The notes under the pieces: generated by a model
Databases searched by the model: none
Seen by the model: only the letters and a program-made list of their open reading frames with translations
Told to the model about the DNA's origin: nothing
Source: Kalmusia sp. IMI 367209
Lineage: Eukaryota; Ascomycota; Dothideomycetes; Pleosporales; Didymosphaeriaceae
Assembly: GCA_027946365.1 (NCBI GenBank)
Contig: JAPEUQ010000001.1
Span: 186,001-250,000, forward strand
DNA length: 64,000 bases
Direction: 5' to 3'
Translations under genes and position numbers: made by a program
Shown: positions 31,982 to 43,882 of the stretch, piece after piece
Layout: each line of letters begins with the position of its first letter
Position numbering within the stretch: position 1 is the first letter of the stretch

Positions 31982-34622
31982 GGCGGTCGTCTTGTGCTGC
32001 GGGTTAGTACGCTGTGTTGAAGTTGTGAACTTGACCTCGCGAGTATTTTTCGGTGTGGGCTTGCCAAGACTGCGACTATCAAAGGTGCTAAGCGAGCCTC
32101 GTTACGTAAGCAACGCCTTGCTCACGCTAGGAAAATCACCAGGACGAGACGCTTTATCTATCGATAATCTATTTAATTAAGTAAAATTTACTGTTTCGTG
32201 AATGCAGTGAGATGTGAACAGTCGAGCATAGAATATGAATCTCAATACAGGAGAGCCTTCAACGACATACAAAGCCTGTCTCATATTTGACACCCTATAG
32301 CTGACCATGCTCATCAAACCGACTTTTTGTGATTCTAACATACAGTTTGTAGCATCAGACTAAGAATATATCTTGTGTAGATACCAAACACAATCAGAAA
32401 CCCAAATAGCATATCCCACGCTATTCCAAGCGCTGGCAAGACTTCTGATCTATGGTGCGGAAAACTATTTGCAAACATACCTGATTCTTATCCTATAGAG
32501 ATCATGTCGTCCCTATATGATATGTGAAAGAATAAATCAAGTATATATATGTATATATAATACTAAGAAGGATTAAACTTTGCATATCGTGCCATTACAC
32601 CTCTGGAATGCACGCCGTAGCTTCCAGTGTTCTCTGCAATTTACAAGCACTCGTATTTTCCAGATTCCATAGGAAATCTCTACAGATAATTAAGACACTC
32701 TCGCAGCTTCCTCTCCTACCGAAGGTACTCACCACGTCGGTAGGCTGGGTATGGTTCGTTGTTTAACGCGTTTCATCGGATCCTGCTGGGATACCGGTGT
32801 TGGCAACGTGGGTTTCGGAATCGGACAATACTCACTCTACTTAGTCAAAGATGGCTTAATTGCTCGAACGGCATCAAAATGTCCAGAAACTTAGCGATGA
32901 AGACTGATGCAAGCGAGGTGCACGACATGAGCTTAAGAAGCGATGTGTCGAACTGTTCCAAGATTTCGCAGAGTGTTACATTGAGAAGCCGCATTTGGAT
33001 GACTATGACCTGCGATTTGTCTGGTTGGACCAGTGACTGGAAACGAGAAACAAAAGATGTCATTTTGCGCGACAGCATTCTGTCGAAAGAGCACCTGAAA
33101 CTGGCGGTCAGATGACCGAGGCCGTCGCAAGTTTCGAGTACTCACCCCGCCAACGCAGCCTCATGTTTCACAATGAGCCTTGTCGTCGGACAATTTTTCT
33201 GGTGGCAGTGACAGGCGCAGTGGTGATGGAATCAAATGACAGTCCGAGAAGTGCGGGCAGAGGGTACGATGGTTGGTACGGAGTCCAGCCAACGAGGCTG
33301 ACGAGCTCCGTGCGCAGCAGAGCCTCAAGACGCACGTTTGAGACGGGATTCCTTGAGCTCATATCGCAGCGGAAGGCATGCTAGATGGATCGCATGCTGG
33401 GCAGCTGCGCGTCGTGTGGGCCTCGAGGACAGGAATACTGTGTACTGATGCTGAGGAGTTCGGGTGGTCTTGCCACATGAGCGAACGGCCGAGTGCGGCT
33501 GCTATTTATAACCCGGCTCATTTGAACAAAGACGTCGTTGCAAGCATCGCGAGCACACAGGAGCAGCTGCAAAAAAAAAAGTCGCAAGCAGCGTCGTACG
33601 AACGAGAGACTCGAGCAGCAATTTCATCAGGGCTGCCACGGCGCAAATGTGCGTGCAGAGGTGGTTTCCAGGCCGAACGCTCCCGCACGGTTGCCCCTTC
33701 CTTTCTATTTTTGGGCAGTCCTGCGCGCCGTCCAGCGTTGTGATTGGCCTGGGCTAGGCGCTGCTCTAGAGGCCGTCCTGCTGTCTGCTCTGGCGACGCC
33801 CATCCTCTTCAACCACAGCGACAGCGCCGTACCGCGCAAACCCCCCACGACATCCTCGCCCACGGCGCTTGAGACCGACTTCCTCGCCCGCTCCCAAGTC
33901 GGTCGCACCTGCCCCCAACGCCCTCGAGGAAGTGCGCTCCTGCCTCGCCGCACCTCACCACACCACACACCACCGCGACACTGACGATTGCCTGCCCACG
34001 ACGCTGTGCACACGCTCCGTCGACGTTGATTCTTCTTCCTCCACCCACTTCCAGGGCGCCTTTGGCCCAGTCGCTCCCTACTGCGCTAGTCGAGAATCTG
34101 GCATTCTCGTTTCAAGTCGCCAACACAGTTCCGTTCTGTTGTTGGACGTCGGTGCGTACCACTGTGCCCCAATGTTTTCCTCTCTCCACGCTCTCCTGCT
34201 CCCCGTTCACTGTTCCCCGTCCCCGCTATAACAGCCTGGAGCACGCGGCTTGCTGCGCCCTCCGTCATTCTTCCTGCCGCCGCCATCGATACACTAGCCG
34301 CGCCTCAACCAGCACCTGGCCTGCCTCACGGCTGCCTCAACTCACCCTACTACCTTCCAGCCCAAGCCTCTGGTCTCTCATACTCGAGACTGTATCATTG
34401 AGGATAGGCGACAGCCACAGCGATTCATAAAGCTAACCTCGCAACGCTACAAAGGGCATTTCCACTTAATATTTCCTTTCCTTCGAAAAGCTCGAGTGCA
34501 CGCTTCCGCAACGCTCGCACCGATACCCGTCATTCCGCGCATTCGATTCACCACCGTGGCCCGATAGTACAATCAGTCGCTCGCCCAGGTCGGGGCCGCC
34601 TGCCGGAGCCCGCAGACCCAGT
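31982..34622. other. Divergent intergenic region, 2.6 kb
   Basis: The region carries the uL4 promoter on the left and the long leader of the phosphatase gene on the right. It contains an AT-rich block near 32180-32680 with TATATATATGTATATATA near 32540-32560. At 32759-33115 an ATG-less open frame overlaps another frame that reads protein-like in pieces (ELFQDFAECYIEKPHLDDYD, HQNVQKLSDED) but is broken by stops, so it may be a decayed gene fragment. The GC-rich stretch at 33650-34000 gives only shadow frames. Confidence 0.45.
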
Positions 34623-37600
34623 ATGCAAACAAGCCCAAGGTCATTTGCGCCGATGCCCTCGTTTGGCTCGGTGTTTGGAGAAGACTCACATAATTCCCAT
34701 CTCAAACCATTATCAGGCGCAGACAGCACGAGCGCACATGGCACGTTAGGAAGACCATCTTCGAGTGGGAATCCCCATAGTGCAGTCCCTTTCTCCTCTT
34801 TCCACGCCCACCGTGATAGTCGGGACAGCACGTCGACCGCATCTTCGGATAACTCACCTACCACGACTATATCCACCATGGATTCTTCATCGGTAACAGA
34901 TCCGTCGCCAGGACCGTCGCCCGAGTCACCAGTCGCCAAATCTGCATCGTCTTTCGTTGCCGACTTTCGATCTCGCAGGACAGACAACGGTTCCCAGGAG
35001 TCGTCGCCGAGCACATTCTTTGAGCTCCAGAGGCCGACTACACCTGCGAAGAAACCGCGAAACCTCAAGAATCTCGGGATAAACACTTCAACTTCACTGG
35101 GCAACCTACGCATGAACCCCACTGCTGCACTTCCCGCGGTGGAGAAGAAGGAGAAGAACAGCTCGGCACCTCCGTCTCCTTCCTTCATCAAGCCTCCGAC
35201 ACCTCCTAGGCGGCGACCGTCTAATTTAAGCTTGACCATATCAACTCCAGGGAGCCAAGAGAACAAGCCTATGCGGTTGATCATCCCTTCCACCCCGTCT
35301 TTCAATCGTCCTGCACTCCGGCACTTTCAGTCTTCTCCGTCATTACCATTATGCTCACCCGCCGTTGGCCCATCTGGCGGTATGCAATTCCCTTCTCTTC
35401 GTCCAGTAAAAGCCAACCCACGTGGACTATCTGAAGTTCCTTACGAGATGGAGGAAGAGGAGGACCAGGAGCCCAATTTCGATATTCCTCAGTCACGCGA
35501 AGAGAAGCCAGCGGCGTACCCGAATGGACCTATTCAGATATATCCTTCCGGTGTTTTCCTCTACTTCGAGCCTACCGCAGAGCAAGCCTGCACCTTTAAC
35601 GTGATCATCAATGTGGCTAGTGAAGTCAAAAATCCGTTCACTACGCCTGCTTCCGAGTTGCAGAAAGACCTCGACGCTCGTCGATTGGATGGTCCGCCAG
35701 CTGAGAATCCCGATTTCGCATCCATTGCGGACAGGACAAAACCATCGCCGGAGCAGCAGAATAGCTCCCCAACAACACCGAAAGCCACGCCTGTGATTGA
35801 GACTGCGCATCCCACTGAGTACGTGATCGATGGCAAGACACATAAAACACCCGAGTATATTCACATGATGTGGGAGCACAACACCGATATCGTTTCTGAT
35901 CTGTATAAGCTCGTCAAAACCATGGACGATCGAGTGCAACAAGGCAAACGTGTTCTCGTGCATTGCCAATGTGGTGTTAGCCGTTCTGCTAGTCTTATCG
36001 TAGCCTACGGCCTATACAAGAATCCGGGGATGAGTGTCCAAGAAGCCTACGACATTGTGAAGAAGCGAAGCAAGTGGATAGGTCCGAACATGAATTTGAT
36101 CATGCAGCTTCAAGAGTTCCGAAATGGATTGCTCAAAGCTAACGACAGTCGGTCATTCAATCCAGCTTTTGGCAGACGATCTGCTGGCTTGCCAACGGGA
36201 GTCTCTGTTGCCACGGGTCGGCATTCTCCGTTTGACAGGAACATGCCTACGGGCCCCAGGACTCCTCGTACCGCGCCTCTGCCACCTGACAGTGACATGA
36301 GCCTCCAACGTGCAAGCACTGGAAACATGATGGCGATATCGCCCGGTCCTCTGTCTGCACCTTCCGGCTCGTCCCTCTTTTCTCCTGGATTCCGCCAGTC
36401 GTGGGCCGCAAGTCAAACTCAATTTGACTTATCACCCAAATCTTCACCAACCGCTACGCCATATGTGGATCCTAAAGGTCACATCGTGCCGGTGCTAGCC
36501 ATCACGGACAATGATCCTTCCGTGGACCAAACTCAACCATCTTCTACAGAAGAGGCACAGCCAACCGAGCAAGAGGCAGGCCTCCAACCGCTCCCTATGC
36601 CAAACTTTTCCCGGCAGTTGCCGTTCCGGTTAGCAGACGATAATGCTAATCTTGACCGCCCACGCACCTCGCCAAATTTGAGCGAACTACTCGCTCCATC
36701 GCAAGGTCTCGATTTTGGCCCGTTGCGGTCTCCTGCTATGGCAACTTTCAATATACCTTCCCTCGCTCCGGATCATGCACTGGGCGTTCCATTAAAATCA
36801 CCCGCAAAGCCAGAGTTCAACTTAAATCCTTGGCCGAAAGGTTACGACCTAGACTCCTATTCATCAAGTTCGGATTCACCGCCACCACCACCAATGTCAC
36901 CTAAGTCTTTCGAATTCAGCGTACCTCATCTGCACGAGAATGATAGGAGTGAATCATATGGGTCACCGTATGATCGGTCCTCATCCTCGAGTTTCGGAAC
37001 ACCTCCAATGGCATCGGAAATCGCACATCAAGATAGATTCGCCCAGTCATCTGACGTCACCTCTCCGATCCGGACTGAATTCCCTACGGATGTTTTTGGA
37101 CGAGCAAATGATGCAGTAGAACAGGAGCTGACGTCTCCACGAGCGACCGAGTTTCACATGACACCACTCAAACCGAGAGTTGCAGATGAAGACCCGTTCG
37201 GCTTAGCATCCCCGAGACGCTTTGAATTCCCCCCAGACCCTTTCAGACACAAGGGATTCGCTCGAGAAGCGGAACTTGAAGCTGAAGCTCGACGCCCATC
37301 CTTCCAGGCGATCCTGCCGCCTTCCGATCTCGCGCAACCGGAGAGCGTCAATGGGTTTGCTTCGTTAAATAGCACAGCACAAGCACTTCCAATTGTTCCT
37401 CCACAATTACTTGTTCGACCCAAAAGTGGAGAGCTGGATGCTCGCATCGACAGTGTCAGTCCTTTGGCGGAACCGGAAAAGATCATACATTCAGAGAGTC
37501 CGCTACCTGTCTTGAAAACGCCATTGCAGGAGCCTCCAGTCACTCCCAAAAGCCCAGGCCACGAATTCCTATCAACACCTTCTAAACAACCTGAAATTCG

Positions 37601-37961
37601 ATCAAGGTTTTCCTCTCCGAATTTAAGGGAACAACGGAAATTACACAAGCTACAGACGAAGATGGAGGCCATGCTCCCCAGCCGGATACCGCAACCTACG
37701 CAAACTGTTGACGACCTGGATGCCCTCATGTCCCCACGGGCAGAGGAATTCACGCGCAATCCATTTCATTTTGATCTACGCTCCCCAACCGACGAGGTCA
37801 GTCCGACATCTTCCAACGAGACGGTCAAAGATGGCCAAAACCGCACTGAATGGACCGAGAAGCGCCAGTGGACACCGCAAAAGTCCCTTGACGAAGATCC
37901 ACGAAGCCCTGTTCAAACTGGAAGCAGCCCAATTGTGAGGAATATCTGGGACGTATTATGA
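34623..37961 (+). CDS. Dual-specificity phosphatase (Msg5-like), 1112 aa
   Basis: A single exon starts at ATG 34623 (MQTSPRSFAPMPSFGSVFG). The catalytic DSP domain spans about residues 295-510: GPIQIYPSGVFLYF, NVIINVASEV, then VLVHCQCGVSRSASLIVAYG with the nucleophile Cys at about residue 448 in the HCX5R signature, and KWIGPNMNLIMQLQEF. Between INVASEVKNPF and PEYIHMMWEHNTDI lies an insertion of roughly 65-75 disordered residues rich in Pro/Ser/Thr. The large N- and C-terminal flanks are also disordered and contain many Ser-Pro and Thr-Pro sites and repeated acidic motifs of the type [SA]-x-F-E-F. Family members such as yeast Msg5 dephosphorylate and inactivate MAP kinases; the Ser/Thr-Pro-rich tails suggest feedback phosphorylation by their substrates. 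The substrate here is inferred, not shown. Confidence 0.92.
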   Translation: MQTSPRSFAPMPSFGSVFGEDSHNSHLKPLSGADSTSAHGTLGRPSSSGNPHSAVPFSSFHAHRDSRDSTSTASSDNSPTTTISTMDSSSVTDPSPGPSPESPVAKSASSFVADFRSRRTDNGSQESSPSTFFELQRPTTPAKKPRNLKNLGINTSTSLGNLRMNPTAALPAVEKKEKNSSAPPSPSFIKPPTPPRRRPSNLSLTISTPGSQENKPMRLIIPSTPSFNRPALRHFQSSPSLPLCSPAVGPSGGMQFPSLRPVKANPRGLSEVPYEMEEEEDQEPNFDIPQSREEKPAAYPNGPIQIYPSGVFLYFEPTAEQACTFNVIINVASEVKNPFTTPASELQKDLDARRLDGPPAENPDFASIADRTKPSPEQQNSSPTTPKATPVIETAHPTEYVIDGKTHKTPEYIHMMWEHNTDIVSDLYKLVKTMDDRVQQGKRVLVHCQCGVSRSASLIVAYGLYKNPGMSVQEAYDIVKKRSKWIGPNMNLIMQLQEFRNGLLKANDSRSFNPAFGRRSAGLPTGVSVATGRHSPFDRNMPTGPRTPRTAPLPPDSDMSLQRASTGNMMAISPGPLSAPSGSSLFSPGFRQSWAASQTQFDLSPKSSPTATPYVDPKGHIVPVLAITDNDPSVDQTQPSSTEEAQPTEQEAGLQPLPMPNFSRQLPFRLADDNANLDRPRTSPNLSELLAPSQGLDFGPLRSPAMATFNIPSLAPDHALGVPLKSPAKPEFNLNPWPKGYDLDSYSSSSDSPPPPPMSPKSFEFSVPHLHENDRSESYGSPYDRSSSSSFGTPPMASEIAHQDRFAQSSDVTSPIRTEFPTDVFGRANDAVEQELTSPRATEFHMTPLKPRVADEDPFGLASPRRFEFPPDPFRHKGFAREAELEAEARRPSFQAILPPSDLAQPESVNGFASLNSTAQALPIVPPQLLVRPKSGELDARIDSVSPLAEPEKIIHSESPLPVLKTPLQEPPVTPKSPGHEFLSTPSKQPEIRSRFSSPNLREQRKLHKLQTKMEAMLPSRIPQPTQTVDDLDALMSPRAEEFTRNPFHFDLRSPTDEVSPTSSNETVKDGQNRTEWTEKRQWTPQKSLDEDPRSPVQTGSSPIVRNIWDVL

Positions 37962-40900
37962 TCATTCATCACGGTTTCAGCGCTTCACCACAGCACTCTC
38001 TAGCCAAACTATCAAACGCCGCGTCGTCCTTCAAGGACACTCCAGACTCCTCCAGAAGCCGACATGATGACCAAAACAAGCTCTCCGGATTGGAAAAGGG
38101 GACACACTACATGGAGCAAATTTCCGAACCGGCAGGAAGACGAATCCTTTGCGTTGGTGATGCTTCTACTGGTTTTCGAGTCTCGGCAATAAGCCACCAA
38201 CATGATACGCGGTTCTTTTGGGTGAAAGACGCAATTTAAACACCCAAAGAGGGATCGCTTGTTCCATCGCGATCATCAACGCTACACTCACGCAATCTTC
38301 CGTAGGCGCAACGACAGCGTCACGGCACTACTTTTTCTTAGCGCATCCATCAATCTTTCATTTTCATTGGGTTCGTCTTTCACTTTCTTCTGAGCAATCA
38401 TGACTCCATGTGGAGGTATGTTATGCACCCTTAATGTTCTAGTTTCTAGTCTCTAGTACACGTGAACCTCCACCACGCTCTTTACGCTTTTCCCGTCAAC
38501 ATCAACATCCTATCACACATTCTCTGTACCTCTCCTAGCCTACATCTCATCTTCTCCCGTATCTTATCTCATCAACCCGACTTTCTTCTTTATGAAGTTT
38601 ACGCTCTGCTACAGCGAGCAAAGAAGACGCGGCATCACGCACTCCCTCTTCGAGACTATTCCGACCTGTATATACAGCGCTGGATTGGATTGGGTACTGC
38701 GAGTGGTCAGCAGTCTCGCATCTCATATGTTGCTTTTGGTCCTCGGGCCTGCTTTCGTTTGGATTGCACATTGGTCACTCTAAGGGACTGGCCTGGATGG
38801 CTTTGGATAGCTTTGGAGTACGCCGTCGGCCTCGGTGACGGTTCTGGTTGAGGAAAAGTAAGACTCGGGTGTCGTCTTACGGATCTTGTTTTGGTTTATA
38901 TTTTCAGTCTTGGTCTGGTGGGAGGGCTGAGGGGATTGGAGGACAAGGTGTAGATGACCAAAGAATCTATACATTTACTAAGTATTCGTGATCTGCGCCT
39001 GCTTGATATGCGATCCATTGTGCTATGTTACACGCTCCCTCAAATCGAAATCGTGGCATGCATACTATGGAATATTGAATATGCACAATTGAGCTAGATC
39101 TCCCACGTACAGCTTCTGTGGCGCAATGTTTATGACGAGACTTGTCTGGTGGCTTGCAGAAGGCACAGCCTAGTCAAAAGTCACCCAAGGTACGACAAGC
39201 CGGCCCGTACCGCATACCGCGTATCGCATTGCTGACTTCATCATGAGTGGCGTCTTACTCATGCGCCCGATGGCCGTGTCTCGGACCCTGATCTACGAAG
39301 AAAAGCCATTACCAGCTCGCGTGGCAACTCACTTGCGCTCCCAGGACTGGCATCGCCACAATGAGAGATTTCTTTGAACACTTACAGAAAACTTCCAATG
39401 CATCATTATGCCATAATGCGTAAAACATACCTCGGGAGATGGCGATAGGAGACGGATCTGAGAAAGAGTAGGGTGTCAGGCGAGCATAAGCTGACGGTGT
39501 GGTTGAGATTAGGTTCCGTGTGGAAGGGTGGAGATCGAGGGGTTTCTGTGGAGAGGCTGTGTGTGTCAGACGTTGTCAGATTTCTTACTTTTATGTTTGG
39601 CGGTGGGGGAGGTGCGTGCGGGTGGGAAGAAAGAACAGTCTCGGGATTCTGCGTAGTGCTCACAGCTTGGATTTTTTAAGGACTTGCAATTCAGATGCGT
39701 TCTAAATATGTTTTCTGTGAGCTGTCATGCATATTCATGTGATGAACGAAGGAATTATTGAGTTGAGACGTTTTTCTCGAGAATGCATCACGCATTAAGT
39801 ATGCTTGTGCACTAAACGTCTCTTTTTTCACTAAGTGCTGTTATTTATTGTCTTGAACCTATTACATTATCTACCTTTTCACCCTTCACTATCTTCTCGG
39901 CGTCCCTCACTGGTTTTGGCTCCCTATTATTATCTTAGGCCTTGTGACTCCTTTCCCACTCCTTTTCCTTAGATTCCTCTTTAGACTCTTTTACTGTATT
40001 TTTCTATCTCCTTTTCTTTCTATGCTTCTTTCACTGCTTATTCTTCTTCTTGACAGTTTTTTCTAAGCTCTAAGCACTCTCCCACATCCCCATTGATCTA
40101 TTTAATTTCCACTAGTCGCAGTCCAACTTACTACACACAGAGTCAGATTTAGAGTCGAAGTGACTGTCCCCATCGGTCGTGTCGTGTCAAGTTTTACATT
40201 TCCAACTGCCTTTCGATGAACACTGAATTGATATACCGCAGGCTTAGCAAGTAGGCTGGGAGCATTTCAGCGCTATGATCTGGCGTAAATGCTAAAGGTA
40301 TAAGTAGTTCTCGGTAGAGATCTCGTAAAGAGGGTAGCTATTTCGGAGGAGTAGAGGTAAGCTGGCGCAGCTTTTATGCTTTGGCTCGGTTCACTTCTGA
40401 CTCACATGTTGCGTATGCGCGATCAAGAATTTCGATATATTCAACGGGTTATTTCAGCTATCCACCTTGCCGGCTGGTATTGTACTTGTCTCGACAAAAA
40501 TGGCTCAAGGGCCATACCGTGTGAATATACATCTAGAGAATATCCAACAAGCTTAAGTGGTATTGTGCCGAAACACTTGTATTAAATATGTCAAAGGCAC
40601 ACCTAGGTAGATTGGGATAGCAGATTCCCATTCCTGCTGTATACTTATAGATGACTAGTCTAGCAAAATCGAAAGAGAGAGAGAGTGATGCCTATGTCGG
40701 TATATTTCAGCCAAGGATAGCTCTGTTACAAAGGAGCGCATCATCGACATACTTGCCCTACGAGGAGCACTCTGCGCGTTAGCATGTCCTTCTACGATCC
40801 CGAGCTGTATACGGTGAAGGATAGGTACTAGGTTTAGAATATCACCTCAATCGACTTCTACATCGGGGTATACCTGAGAATGAGAATTTTGAGGTTGGGT

Positions 40901-42133
40901 GGCTGATTGGCATGTCTTTCGCTGAAGCAGGCTCTGTGCGGAGTGTGTTCTAGTTGCACGGTTTAATAAGTATCTTTTCCGCTGCGCCATTCGTGCGCGT
41001 ACTAGGCATACAAAGCAGGTGGGGAGTTAGTGCTATTCTATCGTCTTTGGTTCTTTGGAATGCTTAAACGTGTGATTGCAAATCGAGTACAATGGCTATC
41101 TTGTATGAAATGAGCGCTAGCTCACGCCTTGAAGGTTCGTCAATGTTAAGTCACCGTTCCATCTACTGCAGCGTGTTGCATGAGAGCTCTCTTTATGTAC
41201 ACCTCAGCTCCAATTAATCACGCCATGCAACGTTTTCACCGCATTCACAAGCCTCATTTGACGACATGAAGAACACGATCTCGGTTATAATCTCGATATT
41301 CCCATTCCTACATACAAGCGGAGCGCGAACCAAATCGTACTCAACGCTCCAAACCACCGATGCACACGCCGGCCGCCTTCTGCCTGCCACCCCACAAGCG
41401 GCGCGTATATGACCGTCATCATCATGAATCATGTAGCGAATGTACTACTCCGGGGAGTCCCAAAAGAGAGAGAGAGAGAGAGAGCGATGACGACCCTCGT
41501 CCCCCCCAAAATCCAAAAACGCCACAAATGAGTATGCCGCCCAAGACCGCGCGATGGAAAAGTAACCCGCCCCAACACAAGTTTCTCACATTTCAGGTAA
41601 AACAGAGGAGGAGCGACAGAATGGGAATGTCAAGAACTTACATCATTTACAATGAAGCGGTGCACCTACCGGAAGCAACGAGTGGAGCGAGGCCCACTCG
41701 TTGACAGCGGCGGTGAGCGCATTGGGATGGAAAAACGTATAAAAAAGCAAAACAAAATCAAGCCTAGACTCTCGACTTGTAACAAAGCAATGGCAATGAC
41801 AAATAAAAACAACAACTAAAAACACAGTGAACTCCGGAAAAGCACGTCGAGAGCCAGGCGTGGGTATCCAGCTATGAACGTATGTTGTATGTTGCGTACG
41901 TGTATGTGTAGTGCTGTGGATCGTGATGTTGAACAAACTCTTCGGAGAGCAGTGATTGCTCTCCTAGTCGGCGCTGTGGAACCGTTCTCTGCAATGGCTC
42001 GCTGTACGATACAGAATGGTTGAAGTTGTGGCCGTCTCACTCACGATGCAGCTTTCGCTTTTGAAGCCACCCGTAGATCGAGTGGAAGTCCATGAAATCT
42101 CTCAGAGTGCGCGTTAGCACGGCATTCGCGCCA
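37962..42133. other. Gene-poor region, 4.2 kb
   Basis: No gene is supported. A short ATG frame at 38592-38783 has a hydrophobic tail (MLLLVLGPAFVWIAHW) but no recognisable family. The stretch 39700-41100 is AT-richer than its surroundings and contains only short, stop-rich frames, consistent with old mutated repeat DNA. A long (AG)n tract lies near 41466-41484. The right end contains the 3' side of the J-domain gene. Confidence 0.5.
41466..41484. repeat. (AG)n microsatellite
   Basis: About nine GA dinucleotides in a row form a simple repeat inside the gene-poor stretch downstream of the J-domain gene. Confidence 0.8.
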
Positions 42134-43882
42134 CTAGTACACATACGTGGCGTGTCTGCCTAGCGTAGGCTTTCCATACTCTCGATCATCACGACCGCCA
42201 CGGGGTGCCCAGCTGACGTCTTCGGGACCAATCTTTCGCGAGTATGACACCTTGTCTGGCGAGAAGCTCGTCTGGCGTCGTGCGTTCTCGCGTCGTACGC
42301 GATCAGAATCGATCTCCCCGTAAAGGCGACGGCCGCGGTCCTCGTTCACGTTCATAGTGGCAGAGCGCCCGAGCGGTGGCGGGGCGAATGATGCTTTCGG
42401 TGCGGCGGCACTGTATTTCGCAGAGCTTTCTACATGCCTATTGGGACCCATGGGAGGACGTGTGAGTGGCGATGGCGAGCGGTGGCGCTGGCGATCGGGT
42501 TCGCGAAGCACCGTACGATGACCGTTGGCTACCCCTACGTCTTCGGGGGCTAGATTGACACCGCCCCCAGGCGTGGGATAGTAGTAACGCTTGGTGGAAG
42601 ACGCCGAGGGAACCGTGGGGTAACTTTCCGGAGCATTCGGTGCCGGCTCCTGCGGCGTGACTGACTCACGTAGGGTAGACGGGCGAGGCGCAGTAGATTC
42701 TTTCCTGCGAGTCGACGGATTCTGTGGCACAGAGGGCATGGTCTCGGAGCGACGGAAAAGTGGCGTGGGCGACGTTTGGCGGTGGTCGCGAGATGACTCC
42801 GTGTACGATCGATGAGGCGTGGCGCGCGGCACATGTATCTCGGCCGGTGACGACGACGAATGCTTGAAGGGAGGCGGTGCTCTGTCGTCTTCCCAGTCAA
42901 CGATTTCGGGGCCTTTGTGTCGGTCCTTGGGACGTGCCGACGACCGACGAACCACTTCTGGTCGATCTCGTCGAGAGCGGCTGTCGCGGCTGTCGCGAGT
43001 GTCGCGAGTGTCGTAGTACTCTCGTGTGTCTCGCGCCGAACTGGTCCTGGCTGGCGAAGGCCGATCGGCTTCCACCTTGGAGCGGTGGATGTAGCGCACT
43101 GCATCGCTTGCCTGATCGCTCAGCTTCTGCTTGCGGTCGTATTCAGTAGACCTTCGCTCCTCTGCTTTGCGTCGAGCATCGGCAGCTTCCTTGCGGAGAG
43201 CCTCTTCGTCGGCTCGTCTGCGGGCGTCGTCACTGCGTCTCTTGTATTCGGCTTCGTAGCGTGTTTTCTCGTCTCCGGAGGGTTCGCTGTCGCGTTCCCT
43301 TTCTGAGGCAACGTGTCGACGGTCGCGATCCCTCTCTTTATCGCGCGACTTCTTGTAATCGGTTCTCGTACGATCCGATGTCTCTCTGGTCGCTTTCTGC
43401 GGGCTAATCTTCTCGCGGGAGGTGCGGGTTGAGGTTTTGGGGTATGCTTCGTACGTGTCGTACTTGCGCGAGCGCTCCTCGTAATGTCGGTCGTCGTAGC
43501 GTGACGGCCTGTGTTCCTCGTAGCGTGCGGGTCCAGTGGCCCTGAAGCTTGCGCCTGCGGGGGCTTGCGTGCGAATGTCGTAGCGGGCGGTTCGCACCTC
43601 TGGCCCGCCGCTGCTGGCTTCCCTCGCGGCCTTCTCTTTGCGGAGGCTCTCCAGTTTCAGTCTGGCCTCATAGTCTCTGCGCGCCTCCTCCTCGCCGATG
43701 AGCTCGTAGGCTTGCTGGATCTTGTGGAACTCTTCCTGCTTCTGCTTCTTCAACGACTCATCCGTGACTTTGTCGGGGTGGCACTTGAGTGCCAGTTTCC
43801 GGTAGGTGGCCTTGATGGTCGCGTTGTCGACGTCCCTAGAGAGGCCGAGCGCCTGGTATGGGTCTGGTGGCAGCGGGTCCAT
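42134..43882 (-). CDS. J-domain (DnaJ-type) co-chaperone, 582 aa
   Basis: A single exon; the start is ATG 43882 (MDPLPPDPYQALGLSRDVDN), since the frame upstream has no better ATG. The J domain covers residues 8-75 with the essential HPD at 35-37 (ALKCHPDKVTDES) and the QQAYELI helix. The rest is a long charged disordered region with dense Arg/Asp/Glu/Ser (DKERDRDRRHVASERERD) and RD repeats (DTRDTRDSRDSRSRR). The tail ends GRHATYVY. J proteins recruit Hsp70 and stimulate its ATPase; the RS/RD-like region hints at a nuclear or RNA-linked client, which is inference only. The protein lacks zinc-finger and C-terminal substrate-binding domains, so it is a class C J protein. Confidence 0.9.
   Translation of the reverse strand: MDPLPPDPYQALGLSRDVDNATIKATYRKLALKCHPDKVTDESLKKQKQEEFHKIQQAYELIGEEEARRDYEARLKLESLRKEKAAREASSGGPEVRTARYDIRTQAPAGASFRATGPARYEEHRPSRYDDRHYEERSRKYDTYEAYPKTSTRTSREKISPQKATRETSDRTRTDYKKSRDKERDRDRRHVASERERDSEPSGDEKTRYEAEYKRRSDDARRRADEEALRKEAADARRKAEERRSTEYDRKQKLSDQASDAVRYIHRSKVEADRPSPARTSSARDTREYYDTRDTRDSRDSRSRRDRPEVVRRSSARPKDRHKGPEIVDWEDDRAPPPFKHSSSSPAEIHVPRATPHRSYTESSRDHRQTSPTPLFRRSETMPSVPQNPSTRRKESTAPRPSTLRESVTPQEPAPNAPESYPTVPSASSTKRYYYPTPGGGVNLAPEDVGVANGHRTVLREPDRQRHRSPSPLTRPPMGPNRHVESSAKYSAAAPKASFAPPPLGRSATMNVNEDRGRRLYGEIDSDRVRRENARRQTSFSPDKVSYSRKIGPEDVSWAPRGGRDDREYGKPTLGRHATYVY

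Noticed and set aside
34466..35305. 279-codon minus-strand frame
   Set aside because: Antisense to the N-terminal part of the phosphatase; low-complexity and no recognisable domain.
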